Source of the DNA: Mesorhizobium sp. WSM4306
GTDB taxonomy: Bacteria > Pseudomonadota > Alphaproteobacteria > Rhizobiales > Rhizobiaceae
DNA length: 64,000 nucleotides
Direction: 5' to 3'
Assembly (NCBI RefSeq): GCF_007003975.1
Contig: NZ_VFTC01000004.1
Coordinates: 62,001-126,000 of the forward strand
Both the position numbers and the translations under genes were made by a program. Position 1 is the stretch's first letter, and every line of letters starts with the position of its first letter. Of this stretch, positions 47,307 to 55,620 are shown one piece after another. The notes below the pieces were generated by a model, which saw nothing but the letters and a program-made list of their open reading frames with translations, ran no database searches and was not told where the DNA came from.

Positions 47307-47472
47307 ATCAGATCCTCCTGCAAGTCAACGCTGAGTAACCGGCGAAAGGCTGGATAGTTTCATTAACGGGACGGCTTGCAGCGCTTTTTGTCCCTGCTTG
47401 CATCAGGCGAGTTAACCTATACTGGTGGGAGCCTTTTTGGCGCCAATGGCGGGACAGGTGCTGCGCCATGGC

Positions 47473-47664
47473 TCATACATCGACATCATCTTTATCCCTA
47501 AAGTCCGAACTTTGGGAGAACCCCGGCGCGAACGTCTCCGCCCTGATCACCGGGTCAAGGTCGTCGGGAAAATTCGGCGCATTCACAGGCAGCGCAGGCT
47601 CGTGTTCGGAGACATAAAAGATCGCGGCAACTGCTCCGATCAGGTTATTGAATATGTCGGCCAT
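47473..47664 (-). CDS. 63-residue hypothetical protein
   Basis: Starts MADIFNNLIGAVAAIFYVSE, a hydrophobic helix, followed by an acidic tail (NFPDDLDPVIRAETF). ATG 47664 has AGGA nine bases upstream and a stress promoter 27 bases further. No family recognised. Confidence 0.5.
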   Translation of the reverse strand: MADIFNNLIGAVAAIFYVSEHEPALPVNAPNFPDDLDPVIRAETFAPGFSQSSDFRDKDDVDV

Positions 47665-47691
47665 CTCGGCGGTCCTAAGCTCTCGAATCCA

Positions 47692-47716
47692 AACTTCGGA
47701 TTCTGAGAGGAGTTCC
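47692..47716 (-). promoter_or_regulatory. EcfG/RpoE2-type promoter
   Basis: GGAAC, 18 bases, TT on the minus strand before the 63-residue gene. From 47717 to 48218 no gene is supported. Confidence 0.5.
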
Positions 47717-48218
47717 TTTCGCCTCCAAAAAGCTAACAGGAAACCCACCGAGCGTGCGGTGTGGTCAGCTGGCCGGACGAGGTGAGGGTGCCGGCAACTT
47801 GCGAACCAATCGTATTGGGCTCCTGCCAGATCCTCTGCTCCCCGCTTGACATAGCCCAGCGAGCAGGTTGTCACCCACCTCGCCCGCAAATTGCAGCAAA
47901 GCCCCGGAGGTCGCAGCGCTTCGTGTAGCGACGTGGAAGGCTAGGTCGACATCGTCGCCACCAAAGTAGTGATAGTCGGATTATCGCTCTTGCTCCTGGC
48001 TGGTTCCGTAGGACCGCGCACTCACGCCTAGGCCCGGTGGAGCGTCTCTTGTTCGGCAGCTGGAGGGAAGAGCCACCTCCACAAACTTTTCAAAATGCGT
48101 GAACGTCCCTGTACCATTTCGGACCAAGCCGCCTGCCGATATCATTTTTTAAAGACAGAAGGGGCATGCGGAGTCATCGTGCCAGTGTTCCCAAGCGCAT
48201 TTTGTGGAGAAGGAAGCC

Positions 48219-48470
48219 ATGTTGTTTCCTGGTCAAGTCGTCATGTCCGATGAATTGGAGATGCTCGCCCGCGTCTGTCGGACAGCTTGCGAAGAAAATG
48301 GTATTGCACTTAGCAGCCCGCAGGCACAGACACTCGCATCCCATGTCCTGAAGCTTTTCCTCAACGGCCTGGTAGGCGAGGACGAGTTACTGAGCGCTGA
48401 GCGAAACCGGATGAAAAGGCAAGCTCACATCGAGTCATTGAAGCAGCCGCGTGAGTTGCATCACAGCTAG
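48219..48470 (+). CDS. 83-residue hypothetical protein
   Basis: Starts MLFPGQVVMSDELEMLARVC, then EENGIALSSPQAQTLASHVL, KLFLNGLVGEDELLSAERNR. It is a small helical protein. ATG 48219 has AGAAGGA upstream and was chosen over the GTG at 48204. The helix arrangement resembles the 77-residue protein at 60081-60314 (VFDRLCEERRLAKK, LAAEVFQVFDDGTTDEADLL), so the two may be distant paralogues. Function unknown. Confidence 0.65.
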   Translation: MLFPGQVVMSDELEMLARVCRTACEENGIALSSPQAQTLASHVLKLFLNGLVGEDELLSAERNRMKRQAHIESLKQPRELHHS

Positions 48471-49060
48471 CCTCACATCGGAGGGATCATGTCGAGTTCA
48501 GTGGGGGTAGCTGCTGGCCGCTAAATAGACGTAAGCGCCGCCTTAGACCTCCACAGGACACCCTCGTAATCATAGCGCCGTCGCAACTATCCACACGGAG
48601 AGAACCTCGCTCTTGCGGATCAACGTGGAAGGCTTGGCGTCGAAGCTAATTTTAGACGAGCGCCATCGGCTGTAGCGGATAATAACCTGATCCTGCCGAA
48701 ATCTTCGTTGAGTTCGGCGCGGCGGTCGAGACAGTCAGCCAGATCGATTTTCTTAGAATTCGCCAGCCCTTGATTCACGCTTGACTGATCTTAGAGCCAG
48801 AATCCGACACGCTCGGGTGACAGAGACGGAAATCAAGACCTTTAAGAAAGTCCCATCCATCTTGCGCGTCCACGGCGGCCGCATTGAAGGCCATGACCTC
48901 ATTGCAGTTTCGTTCCTTCTCGACGATCAACAGGACAACCCTTAACCGACACCGATGAAGAATGCCGGCGATGGTGGCGCGAACACGGCCATCTTTTTCC
49001 TTCGACGGGGAATTTAATCAGGCCGCCGCGTTATGAGTGCGCGCGGAGGCGGGGGTTAAG
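48471..49060 (+). other. 590-bp gap, one weak open frame
   Basis: I see no supported gene. A TTG-started frame at 48781-48945 encodes ETEIKTFKKVPSILRVHGGR and HDLIAVSFLLDDQQDNP with plausible codon use, but it has no ribosome site and may be a gene fragment. Confidence 0.3.
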
Positions 49061-49312
49061 GTGAGGGCTTTTGATAGACTTGAAGCGTTGCTGGATGCGG
49101 GCGATCCGCACGCCGCGCTGGAAGAGGCGCGAACTTCGTTGCGTCAGATCGAGGGGCGGTCAAACGCGGTTTCGAGTGCGATCGACGATTTTTTGATCGA
49201 CTTGATGACTCTTGCATTCGTCACCGAAGCCTTTGGCAATCACCTCGCGGAGGCGGCTGGCAGACTCGCTCGGCGAAGGCTCTCAAAAGTCAGGCTGCTG
49301 GCTAAGCCCTGA
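49061..49312 (+). CDS. 83-residue helical hypothetical protein
   Basis: GTG-started (RAFDRLEALLDAGDPHAALE, EARTSLRQIEGRSNAVSSAI, DDFLIDLMTLAFVTEAFGNH). An all-helical small protein with a GGAGG-like site upstream. No family recognised. It is followed by a stress promoter for the next gene. Confidence 0.5.
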   Translation: MRAFDRLEALLDAGDPHAALEEARTSLRQIEGRSNAVSSAIDDFLIDLMTLAFVTEAFGNHLAEAAGRLARRRLSKVRLLAKP

Positions 49313-49369
49313 CGGGCGGGCTTAATTCTCATGGTTCGGCTCCGTAGCTGTCTCTTATATAAGCGAGAT

Positions 49370-49394
49370 GGAACATTCGCTGCCAGCCGCTGTT
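49370..49394 (+). promoter_or_regulatory. EcfG/RpoE2-type promoter for the XRE-type regulator
   Basis: GGAAC, 18 bases, TT on the plus strand, 20 bases before the ATG. Confidence 0.55.
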
Positions 49395-49414
49395 CTCTGC
49401 CAGGAGGAACGGTC

Positions 49415-49738
49415 ATGGCCGACGACATTAGGAACCACGGCGTCAGCCAGCGGTACGGCCGAGGCGAAATCGCTTCGACCCTGGTGATGACACCAGAGCA
49501 GTCCCGGGCGGCACGGGCGCTATTGAACTGGTCTCAGGTGCGGCTCGCTTCCAAGAGCGGTTTGAGCGAAGGGACAATACGCGACTTTGAAAACGGGCGG
49601 AGGATTCCGCGTGCCATGAAGCTCGCCGCCCTACTTCATGCGTTTGAGGTGGCTGGTGTAGTATTCACCGCTGCGGGGCCCTCACGAACTAACCTCTCTG
49701 AAGGCGAGTCGGGTGTGATCGGCTCCAATGAGATGTAG
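49415..49738 (+). CDS. XRE-type helix-turn-helix regulator
   Basis: A 107-residue transcription factor with the XRE fold in TPEQSRAARALLNWSQVRLA, SKSGLSEGTIRDFENGRRIP, the standard rhizobial form in which the recognition helix is followed by the F-E-N-G-R-R-x-P turn. A 40-residue N-terminal part precedes it and a short tail follows. A strong AGGAGG site precedes ATG 49415. It may be a local regulator inside the stress regulon; its target is unknown. Confidence 0.85.
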   Translation: MADDIRNHGVSQRYGRGEIASTLVMTPEQSRAARALLNWSQVRLASKSGLSEGTIRDFENGRRIPRAMKLAALLHAFEVAGVVFTAAGPSRTNLSEGESGVIGSNEM

Positions 49739-49752
49739 CGCTCGCTACGCGC

Positions 49753-50036
49753 GTGTTGGCCAGCGTGCTGAAGCGGCTCGTCTTCGTCACGGTCGCCGCG
49801 GCTGCGGCTGCGGCCACGCAGTTCGTCATGCACAACAACAGTCCGCTGCCAGAAAACAATCTGCAGTACTTGATCAAGCCGAATCCGGAAGTGATTGCCG
49901 GCGTGGCATCCGTCATCGATGGCGATACGACCGAGGTGCATGGGCAGCGCATCCGTCGAACGGCATCGACGCGCCCGAGAGCAAGCAGTACTGCGATGAC
50001 GCCAAGGGCTTCGATGAGCAGGCATCCAAGCACTGA
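49753..50036 (+). pseudogene. thermonuclease-like (SNase) gene, frameshifted and truncated
   Basis: The signal-anchor (LVFVTVAAAAAAATQFVMHN) is followed by VASVIDGDTTEVHGQRIR, the first SNase strand pair. In another frame NGIDAPESKQYCDDAKGFDE follows, which has the D-A-P-E motif of the family. The frame then stops at 50036, so the catalytic Arg-Glu-Arg region is lost. The intact form would be an exported calcium-type nuclease. Confidence 0.6.
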
Positions 50037-50167
50037 CCCGACCTCAGATATGTACCTTTACGAGGTGGAATTCTTTGCAAAAGTAGGGCCAGCGCCCTCT
50101 TGCCAGTCGAACTGGCATGTAGGATTCTAATCCTCGTTGCGGCGAACCCCTTTAACGGAGATCGCCA

Positions 50168-50401
50168 ATGGCCAGAACCAAACCTTCTAAACAGCTTTCG
50201 CAGGCTGAGATCGAGCGCTTCCTCGTGGCAGCCGAGGCGCTGCACAAGAGCATCGTCAGTCCCCTCCTGGCGTACCACAGCGAGCACTACCAAGCGCTTC
50301 GTGAGGTCCACGGACCGCTGTTGAAGTCGATCGAGACCATCACCGGCAAGCGGGCGCCGTTCATCCAGCCGAACATGACAGGGCCAGCAAAGCCGCTCTA
50401 G
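50168..50401 (+). CDS. 77-residue hypothetical protein, duplicated at 56900
   Basis: MARTKPSKQLSQAEIERFLV, AAEALHKSIVSPLLAYHSEH and YQALREVHGPLLKSIETITG describe a helical protein that ends in KRAPFIQPNMTGP. ATG 50168 has CGGAGA upstream. A second copy of the last two-thirds lies at 56900-57082 with high nucleotide identity but small deletions. Function unknown. From 50402 to 50870 nothing is supported except a hairpin near 50587-50620. Confidence 0.65.
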   Translation: MARTKPSKQLSQAEIERFLVAAEALHKSIVSPLLAYHSEHYQALREVHGPLLKSIETITGKRAPFIQPNMTGPAKPL

Positions 50402-50870
50402 CGGTTTTCGCAGCCTATCCCGTCGCGGTGAAGGTCGATATATCCTGGCCGGTAATGATAGTAACCCGCTATTCACCATAGCCCGGACATCCGGCCTATT
50501 AGCGGCAGCTTCCGTAATTACACTCTTCGCGCCGCGAACGACTCGGATAGCTTGATTTGCGCGGGTCCCCAACCCCGCATTGGCCGGCGCTACCCACCAT
50601 CACCCACCCACGGCGCCGGCCATCTTGCTAGATAAAGCATCCGGGGCGGCGGTGCTGGTGTAAGGTTGAGGAAAATGACCAGCCAACCAGCGCGGGTTAC
50701 CCCCCATTCGTTCTTAAGGATGCGTTCCGGTTAAATTAGCAGCCGCGTATATTCCTTCGACAACCGGTGCCGCTCGTAGCTTTGTCCCCCGGTTTTAGGC
50801 CCGGCCGTATTGGCCTGCCGCCAAACTGCCGGGCCGCCCTGTTCGAAACGAACCGTGCGGCCCGACGCCC

Positions 50871-51092
50871 TTATTCTGGCAGCCCCGGATCCAAATGCAC
50901 GATCGCATCGACCAAGACGCGGTATAGGCTCGGCACCTCTTCATCGGTCTCAGTCCGACTGATGCCGACCGCTTTGGCGTCTGCAATGAGCTTGCGGGTA
51001 AGCTCGTCCACAGAAACGACATCGGCCGTGGCCGTTTCCGGGAATTTGTTTACGATCCACTTGCCCAGGAAATTGATGCCGCGTGTGCTCAT
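50871..51092 (-). CDS. DUF768 family protein
   Basis: A 73-residue intact member: MSTRGINFLGKWIVNKFPET, then DELTRKLIADAKAVGISRTE, TDEEVPSLYRVLVDAIVHLD. It is the third DUF768 copy in the window; see 34465 and 30579. No stress promoter was found upstream. The interval 51093-51450 holds nothing supported. Confidence 0.8.
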   Translation of the reverse strand: MSTRGINFLGKWIVNKFPETATADVVSVDELTRKLIADAKAVGISRTETDEEVPSLYRVLVDAIVHLDPGLPE

Positions 51093-51450
51093 GGAGGCTT
51101 AAGCTCAGTCGTGGAACTAGAATCCGGTGAGTAGACCAGCCAACCCGATGATGCCTGTGATCTACGTCCGTGGCGACAGCGCGCCAAACTGGGCGCTGAA
51201 GGCGTTCCAGAAAGCGTCATGATCTCGAAGCCCTTCGCCCTGCCGCCGATCATCCCTTTCTATGCTGCTTAATCAGCAACATCCACCGCCGCGCGAACCC
51301 AACGCGTGATGGGTTAGCCCGCCTGTCACGACGAAAAGACTCGCATTAAGCGCGGATCGGCGTACGCTCTCCACGTCGTCCGCACCCGATGATAGGCAAA
51401 CGGACGCTTGGGAGCGGCCATCAAGCTTTCGCCCTAGCGGGAGAGAAGCT

Positions 51451-51906
51451 ATGTCAGGCCCCACTGGCCTGCAAATTGATTCCTATGATTTAGAGACGGT
51501 CACCAACGTCGTTCGCGACTTAGCGGTTGCGTACCCTGGCCGCCGGATCGAGCTAACGGTTCGCGAGGTTTTCCGGGACCTTTGCGGCGACGAGGCATGC
51601 CCAGTTGAGTTCGAAAGGGCCGTGACCATACGAGCGAAGCAGCCGCCGCAAGTTGACCCAGATTCTCGCGATACGAAAATAAACAGTAGCAGTGAGTTCA
51701 GCTATGCGCAAAAGCCCCGCCACTCCGCCGTTCCTGATGAGATTCCCTACGAAGTCGCCGCGTTTGCCGAAAAGCACGGACTGACACAGAGGGCAGCCGA
51801 GGTTCTTCTTTTTGCCAATGGACCGTCGAGGGTTGCATGCGACGCTGCTGCCAAAGCATTCATCCAGGCGCTGGAGATGCGAAACAAACATTGGCAGCTG
51901 GATTAG
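51451..51906 (+). CDS. two-part hypothetical protein with DUF3606-like C-terminus
   Basis: A 151-residue protein. The N-terminal 65 residues (SYDLETVTNVVRDLAVAYPG, RRIELTVREVFRDLCGDEAC) form a small domain of unknown family. After a serine-rich linker, the C-terminal 60 residues (IPYEVAAFAEKHGLTQRAAE, LFANGPSRVACDAAAKAFIQ) match the broken genes at 33897 and 53632. The ribosome site is GGGAGAG. It ends 19 bases before the ligase stop (convergent). Confidence 0.65.
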   Translation: MSGPTGLQIDSYDLETVTNVVRDLAVAYPGRRIELTVREVFRDLCGDEACPVEFERAVTIRAKQPPQVDPDSRDTKINSSSEFSYAQKPRHSAVPDEIPYEVAAFAEKHGLTQRAAEVLLFANGPSRVACDAAAKAFIQALEMRNKHWQLD

Positions 51907-51925
51907 GGGTTGATCCGTCTCGCGC

Positions 51926-53092
51926 TTATCGCCTATCGGCGCGTGGTCGAGCCGCAACCACCGGCAGGACATTGTTGGCCGGTTGCGCGAGTCCATCAAT
52001 TTCCGGGCCATCCTGCAGCGCGGCCTCTATACCGGCCCACGTTTCTGACCGCTTTATCATTCTAAGCAAATCCGGGTGAAGGCCTTCGCCCCGAGATGCG
52101 GCAATTTCATGCAATGACCGTAGGAGTTTCATGGGCTGAAGCCAACTATGAGAATGAACTCTCAAGGTAACGATGGTTGTGAACCCATGTTCCGAGCAAG
52201 ATGGAAAACAGGTGGGATGGCTGCCCCTTTGCGCGCTAACTTCCCAAAAGTCCTTAAGCGTGGCATGTCGAAGGCTCTCTTCGCCCTTCAGCGTCTTCAC
52301 CCGGCCCCCGAGCCCCGGCTTCAGCCATTCGGCCTTTTGCTTCTTCAAGCCCTTCGGCACCGGCCCGTCGGCCTTGCCCTGCACCCGATCCCATAGAGCT
52401 TGCCGCTTGTCAGCTCGGAAAGTCACGAACGCGCCGCCGACATAGCGGCCCTTGTCGGCCATCAGAACCATTGCCGGCTTGCCGGTCTCCCGCTGCACGC
52501 CAACGATATCAAGATCCTTTTCTTCGTAGCATTTGATTTTGCGCCAATCGTTCGTCGGCCCGCTGACATAGCGGCTCAGCTTTCGCTTGGACACCATGCC
52601 TTCAAGGTTCGCCTTATCGACCAGGTGGAACACCGCGTCGCCAGTGCCAGGCATGGCTTCGCTGAATTGAATACGGCTGCCGGTCGGCACCATGGCCTGA
52701 AGGATTTCGCGCCTGTCCTCTAGTGGCATGTTGTGGAGGTCATGGCCGTTCAGGTGCAGGAGGTCGAAGGCAACCAGATAGATATCACGCGGGCGCCCGG
52801 TCGACACAGCAGACTGTAGGGCGTGGAAATCGGAGATCCCGGTCTCGTTCACCTTGATGGTTTCGCCCTCAAGGATGAAGCTGTCAGCCTCGATCAGTGC
52901 AGCCGCTTCAGCGAGTTCGGTGTATCGCCCGGTCCAGTCGTGACCTCGCCGGGTCAGCAGACGGATGCCATCATCGTCCTTGATGATCTGGGTGCGGTAG
53001 CCGTCAAATTTGATTTCGTGAATCCACTCGTCGCCCTTCGGGGGCTCGTCATCGAGCCTAGGCTCCATAGGCGGTAAGAACGTCAAACGCAT
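51926..53092 (-). CDS. third ATP-dependent DNA ligase, LigD-ligase type
   Basis: A 388-residue ligase. It starts MRLTFLPPMEPRLDDEPPKG, with the adenylated lysine in [16 protein letters not shown]. Further motifs are FILEGETIKVN, LVAFDLLHLNGHDLHN (motif III), NLEGMVSKRKLSRYVSG (motif IV) and IKCYEEKDLDIVGVQ (motif V), and the OB domain ends in LRHATLKDFWEV. About 95 extra residues follow, which may be a separate small gene (LRSLHEIAASRGEGLHPDLL) read in frame. The start at 53092 follows the shared start of this family. The stress promoter lies 25 bases upstream. It is suited to sealing breaks during stress. Confidence 0.88.
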   Translation of the reverse strand: MRLTFLPPMEPRLDDEPPKGDEWIHEIKFDGYRTQIIKDDDGIRLLTRRGHDWTGRYTELAEAAALIEADSFILEGETIKVNETGISDFHALQSAVSTGRPRDIYLVAFDLLHLNGHDLHNMPLEDRREILQAMVPTGSRIQFSEAMPGTGDAVFHLVDKANLEGMVSKRKLSRYVSGPTNDWRKIKCYEEKDLDIVGVQRETGKPAMVLMADKGRYVGGAFVTFRADKRQALWDRVQGKADGPVPKGLKKQKAEWLKPGLGGRVKTLKGEESLRHATLKDFWEVSAQRGSHPTCFPSCSEHGFTTIVTLRVHSHSWLQPMKLLRSLHEIAASRGEGLHPDLLRMIKRSETWAGIEAALQDGPEIDGLAQPANNVLPVVAARPRADRR

Positions 53093-53117
53093 ACACAGGA
53101 CTCGCAACCAGCCATTC

Positions 53118-53142
53118 AATTAGATCAAGCTAAAATAGTTCC
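53118..53142 (-). promoter_or_regulatory. EcfG/RpoE2-type promoter for the third DNA ligase
   Basis: GGAAC, 18 bases, TT on the minus strand. Confidence 0.6.
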
Positions 53143-53217
53143 GAAACCGCAAATTGCCGCGCCATGCAACAATTTCCCGATGGCGACGTTGCCGCTAGAT
53201 CGCAGTGGAGGAACGAT

Positions 53218-53406
53218 ATGGCCGACGACAAGAGCAAGACTGATAACCGGGATCGCAGCCAGGTCTCTGGCGACCAGGAGTACGAGGTGGGTTACTTCGC
53301 CAGCAAATTTGGTCTCTCGATCCCTGAGGTTCGCGCGCTGATCGCCAAGCACGGTAACGACCGCGACACGCTTGAGGCAGAGGCTAAACGGCTTGGGAAT
53401 CGGTAG
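53218..53406 (+). CDS. DUF3606 family protein
   Basis: A 62-residue protein: MADDKSKTDNRDRSQVSGDQ, EYEVGYFASKFGLSIPEVRA, LIAKHGNDRDTLEAEAKRLG. The Asp-Arg-x-x-Val and Tyr-Glu-Val-x-Tyr-x-x blocks and the H-G-N-D turn define it. AGGAACGAT precedes ATG 53218. It is probably an operon with 53411 (four bases apart). Very close in sequence plan to 59459-59644. Confidence 0.85.
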   Translation: MADDKSKTDNRDRSQVSGDQEYEVGYFASKFGLSIPEVRALIAKHGNDRDTLEAEAKRLGNR

Positions 53407-53410
53407 CGCC

Positions 53411-53629
53411 ATGGCACGATACCAAGTCGAAGAACTGCGGGGCGATCAGGTGGTGAGCACTAACGAGATCGATGCCGAGGACGCCCTTTCGGCGGTTGAG
53501 GAAGTTACCGGCAGGGTCGTCTCACCGAGAGAGCTGCAAGAGCATTGGTTCAGGGTTGTCGATGAAGCCCAAGGCACGGTGCACGAGTTCAGCATTGAGG
53601 AATCCGCGCCTGAGGAGTTCGTGAAATAG
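53411..53629 (+). CDS. 72-residue hypothetical protein after the DUF3606 gene
   Basis: MARYQVEELRGDQVVSTNEI, then DAEDALSAVEEVTGRVVSPR, ELQEHWFRVVDEAQGTVHEF. A strand-helix-strand small protein of a common rhizobial kind. Family number not known to me. It lies between the DUF3606 gene and a broken DUF3606-like gene. Confidence 0.7.
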   Translation: MARYQVEELRGDQVVSTNEIDAEDALSAVEEVTGRVVSPRELQEHWFRVVDEAQGTVHEFSIEESAPEEFVK

Positions 53630-53631
53630 CA

Positions 53632-53853
53632 ATGGGAAAACCTCAGAACAGCAACCCCGTGGTCGGACAGTTGCCCCTATGAGCTTGAGGCTTTCATGGC
53701 GAAGCACGACCTGTCAAAACAAGCAGCCGAGGTGATTTTGCATGCCAACGGGCCGTCCCCCTACCGGTGCGATCATGAGGCAAGGCCTACAACTCCTTTA
53801 AGCGAATTCGCGACGCCAGGCTCAAACCGCCGGCGCCGAGCATAAGGGGCTGA
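53632..53853 (+). pseudogene. DUF3606-like gene with two frameshifts
   Basis: ATG 53632 reads MGKPQNSNPVVGQLP, and after one base too many in a C run it continues YELEAFMAKHDLSKQAAEVI, LHANGPSPYRCDHEA and, in a third frame, KAYNSFKRIRDARLKPPAPS to a stop at 53853. In order these match 51451-51906 and 33897-34108. Confidence 0.55.
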
Positions 53854-53857
53854 GGCC

Positions 53858-54076
53858 GTGACCAAGCTCCCGGACCTGGGCCCTCCGATCCCTGGCAAGC
53901 TGCACGGCGGCGACCTCATCCGGGAAGACGATCACTTCTACAACTGCCCGAGCTGCGGACAGCGGGTCGATCAGCGTGACCTGCGCCAGGTTTTCTATCA
54001 CGAGACGCCCGGGCACGAGCCGTTAGAGCTGGAAGAGAACGTTAAAGTGATACCCTTTCGTCGACCGTCAAAATAA
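53858..54076 (+). CDS. 72-residue zinc-ribbon-like protein
   Basis: GTG-started: MTKLPDLGPPIPGKLHGGDL, then FYNCPSCGQRVDQRDLRQVF, YHETPGHEPLELEENVKVI. A CxxC and two histidines may bind zinc. A broken paralogue is on the other strand at 59279-59462. The interval 54077-54486 holds no gene; a strong hairpin (GGGGCCCGC/GCGGGCCCC) lies at 54169-54205. Confidence 0.7.
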   Translation: MTKLPDLGPPIPGKLHGGDLIREDDHFYNCPSCGQRVDQRDLRQVFYHETPGHEPLELEENVKVIPFRRPSK

Positions 54077-54486
54077 ACACCGTCCGGGCTGCAGCCATCT
54101 ATCTCGAATGCAGATTGAAATCTGCAGCCTGTCGTTAGCCGGCGCCGCCGCGACAAGGGCAATATAATGGGGCCCGCACCTCACTGGCGCGGAGGCGCGG
54201 GCCCCGGCCGAGTCCTTGCGGGACCTCGACCAGCAGCGAGGCTGCCGTCGATTCAACATGCTCTGAAATATCAGGTTCCGCTTATGTACAAAAAAGCCCG
54301 CCGGCCGGAGCCAGCGAGCAAGGTCTGTCGGAGTGCACTGATGGGCCAGTGCAGTGACAGAATTTCGTCGATGCCGAGAGGTCCCCGCCAACTGACAATT
54401 TGTATTGCAGCCGGCTACAATCGCTGCGTTGGATATATTAGCATCATCTTGACTAAGCGCCGCTTTTGAACTCTCTCGTCCGCCGA

Positions 54487-54606
54487 TCATCGACTGCAGT
54501 CGAATTTCAGGCGTAACGGGTCAGCGCCGCCGCCGTAGACCATCATCAGGTCGGCCGAGCGGCAGTAGAAGACGTTGCCACAAGTGCACTCCGCCTTCAC
54601 AAGCAT
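54487..54606 (-). CDS. 39-residue cysteine peptide or gene fragment
   Basis: MLVKAECTCGNVFYCRSADL, then MMVYGGGADPLRLKFDCSR, with four cysteines. It looks coding and conserved in style but lacks a ribosome site, so it may be the surviving end of a frameshifted gene. Confidence 0.35.
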   Translation of the reverse strand: MLVKAECTCGNVFYCRSADLMMVYGGGADPLRLKFDCSR

Positions 54607-54712
54607 GTTGTGCCGGGTTGCCTTGCCAGCGTGTCAATCGGTTCATGCGCCATGAGAACAGAAAAGGAACAAATTCCTTGAACGTCAAGCCGGATTGTGG
54701 AATCTTTTCAGC

Positions 54713-54901
54713 ATGAGCGACGAACCATCACGCCTCGCCGAAGGCATGACCGCTGTCCCACGCGAGGGACGACGCGTCGAAAATCATGCATGCGAGCATC
54801 CCGGCTGTGGCAAGGATGCCGGATTCGGCTTTGCCCGACCCCGGCAGGCCTTCGCACTGGTTCTATTCCTGCATCGCGGCGACGGCGAACGGTTTTTGTA
54901 A
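54713..54901 (+). CDS. 62-residue zinc-binding-type hypothetical protein
   Basis: MSDEPSRLAEGMTAVPREGR, then VENHACEHPGCGKDAGFGFA. The remainder in the other frame reads SHWFY, typical of the family, and the first frame resumes HRGDGERFL, so two compensating frameshifts are suspected although the frame stays open. The family is a short rhizobial C-x-x-x-x-C protein with a final H-R-x-D-G-E-R. Confidence 0.5.
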   Translation: MSDEPSRLAEGMTAVPREGRRVENHACEHPGCGKDAGFGFARPRQAFALVLFLHRGDGERFL

Positions 54902-54963
54902 GAGGCAAGAAATGTCAGTTCACGTGGTTGCCGGAACCCAAATTGCCGAAGCTGATCGTGGTT

Positions 54964-55174
54964 ATGGCATTCGACCGTGGTGAGGACGGCGAGTTGTTCA
55001 CGGCGTTCGGACCGGCCGACCAACAGACAGAGGAGCGGGCGATCCGCCTCGCCAGGCTTCGCTTCCAAACACGTCGGCGTCGTTGCGTGGAGCCGCGAAG
55101 CCAATCCCGCTCTCGGCGACTATGGGCCGCCAAGCGTGCTCTTCACCGCAGGCGAAGTGCCCGACATGGAATGA
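54964..55174 (+). pseudogene. rhizobial hypothetical gene with one frameshift
   Basis: MAFDRGEDGELFTAFGPADQ, QTEERAIRLAR, then in another frame SKHVGVVAWSREANPALGDY, GPPSVLFTAGEVPDME and a stop. The pieces join to a 70-residue protein of a family common in rhizobia (conserved V-V-A-W-S-R-E). Function unknown. It ends inside the convergent gene. Confidence 0.5.
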
Positions 55175-55379
55175 TCAAAGATCGACAGATTTGTCGGCCC
55201 GAGGCCGATCCTGTCGATGATGTCGGGCGTTGTTGCGCGGGCTGCCTACCTTGCTGTCGATCGGCCACATCGTCGAGCACGACGTAACGATGACAGGTGA
55301 GGCAGTCGACCGACAACCCCGTGCCGGCCTCCAGATTCTTGCCGAGCGTGTCTTCTACGAATGGAAATTCCATTGTCAT
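55143..55379 (-). CDS. small zinc-ribbon-type protein, probably frameshifted
   Basis: MTMEFPFVEDTLGKNLEAGT, then GLSVDCLTCHRYVVLD with one CxxC and a histidine. After that the open frame is unlike the family, and another frame gives MWPIDSKVGSPRNNARHHRQ. One frameshift near 55255 is likely. The interval 55380-55620 shows no other gene. Confidence 0.5.
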   Translation of the reverse strand: MTMEFPFVEDTLGKNLEAGTGLSVDCLTCHRYVVLDDVADRQQGRQPAQQRPTSSTGSASGRQICRSLIIPCRALRLR

Positions 55380-55620
55380 GGCCGTCTTCGCCGAATGAGG
55401 TCGCCGCACCGGGTAGGATTATATTCCTCTTCCATCGTACGAGCAAGGGTATCGACACATCGGCTTTCTCCCATCGGGGAATAAGTCGAGCGGGGGAATC
55501 GTTAGAATCTTAAACGACAGAGGGTAAAGCAAAAGGGATCCTAGTTGTCCCTTCAATTGAAGCGACCAGATCCGACTGTCGCTCGATCTGGCCCTGAGCT
55601 TAGCCCGGAGGAGATCAGAG

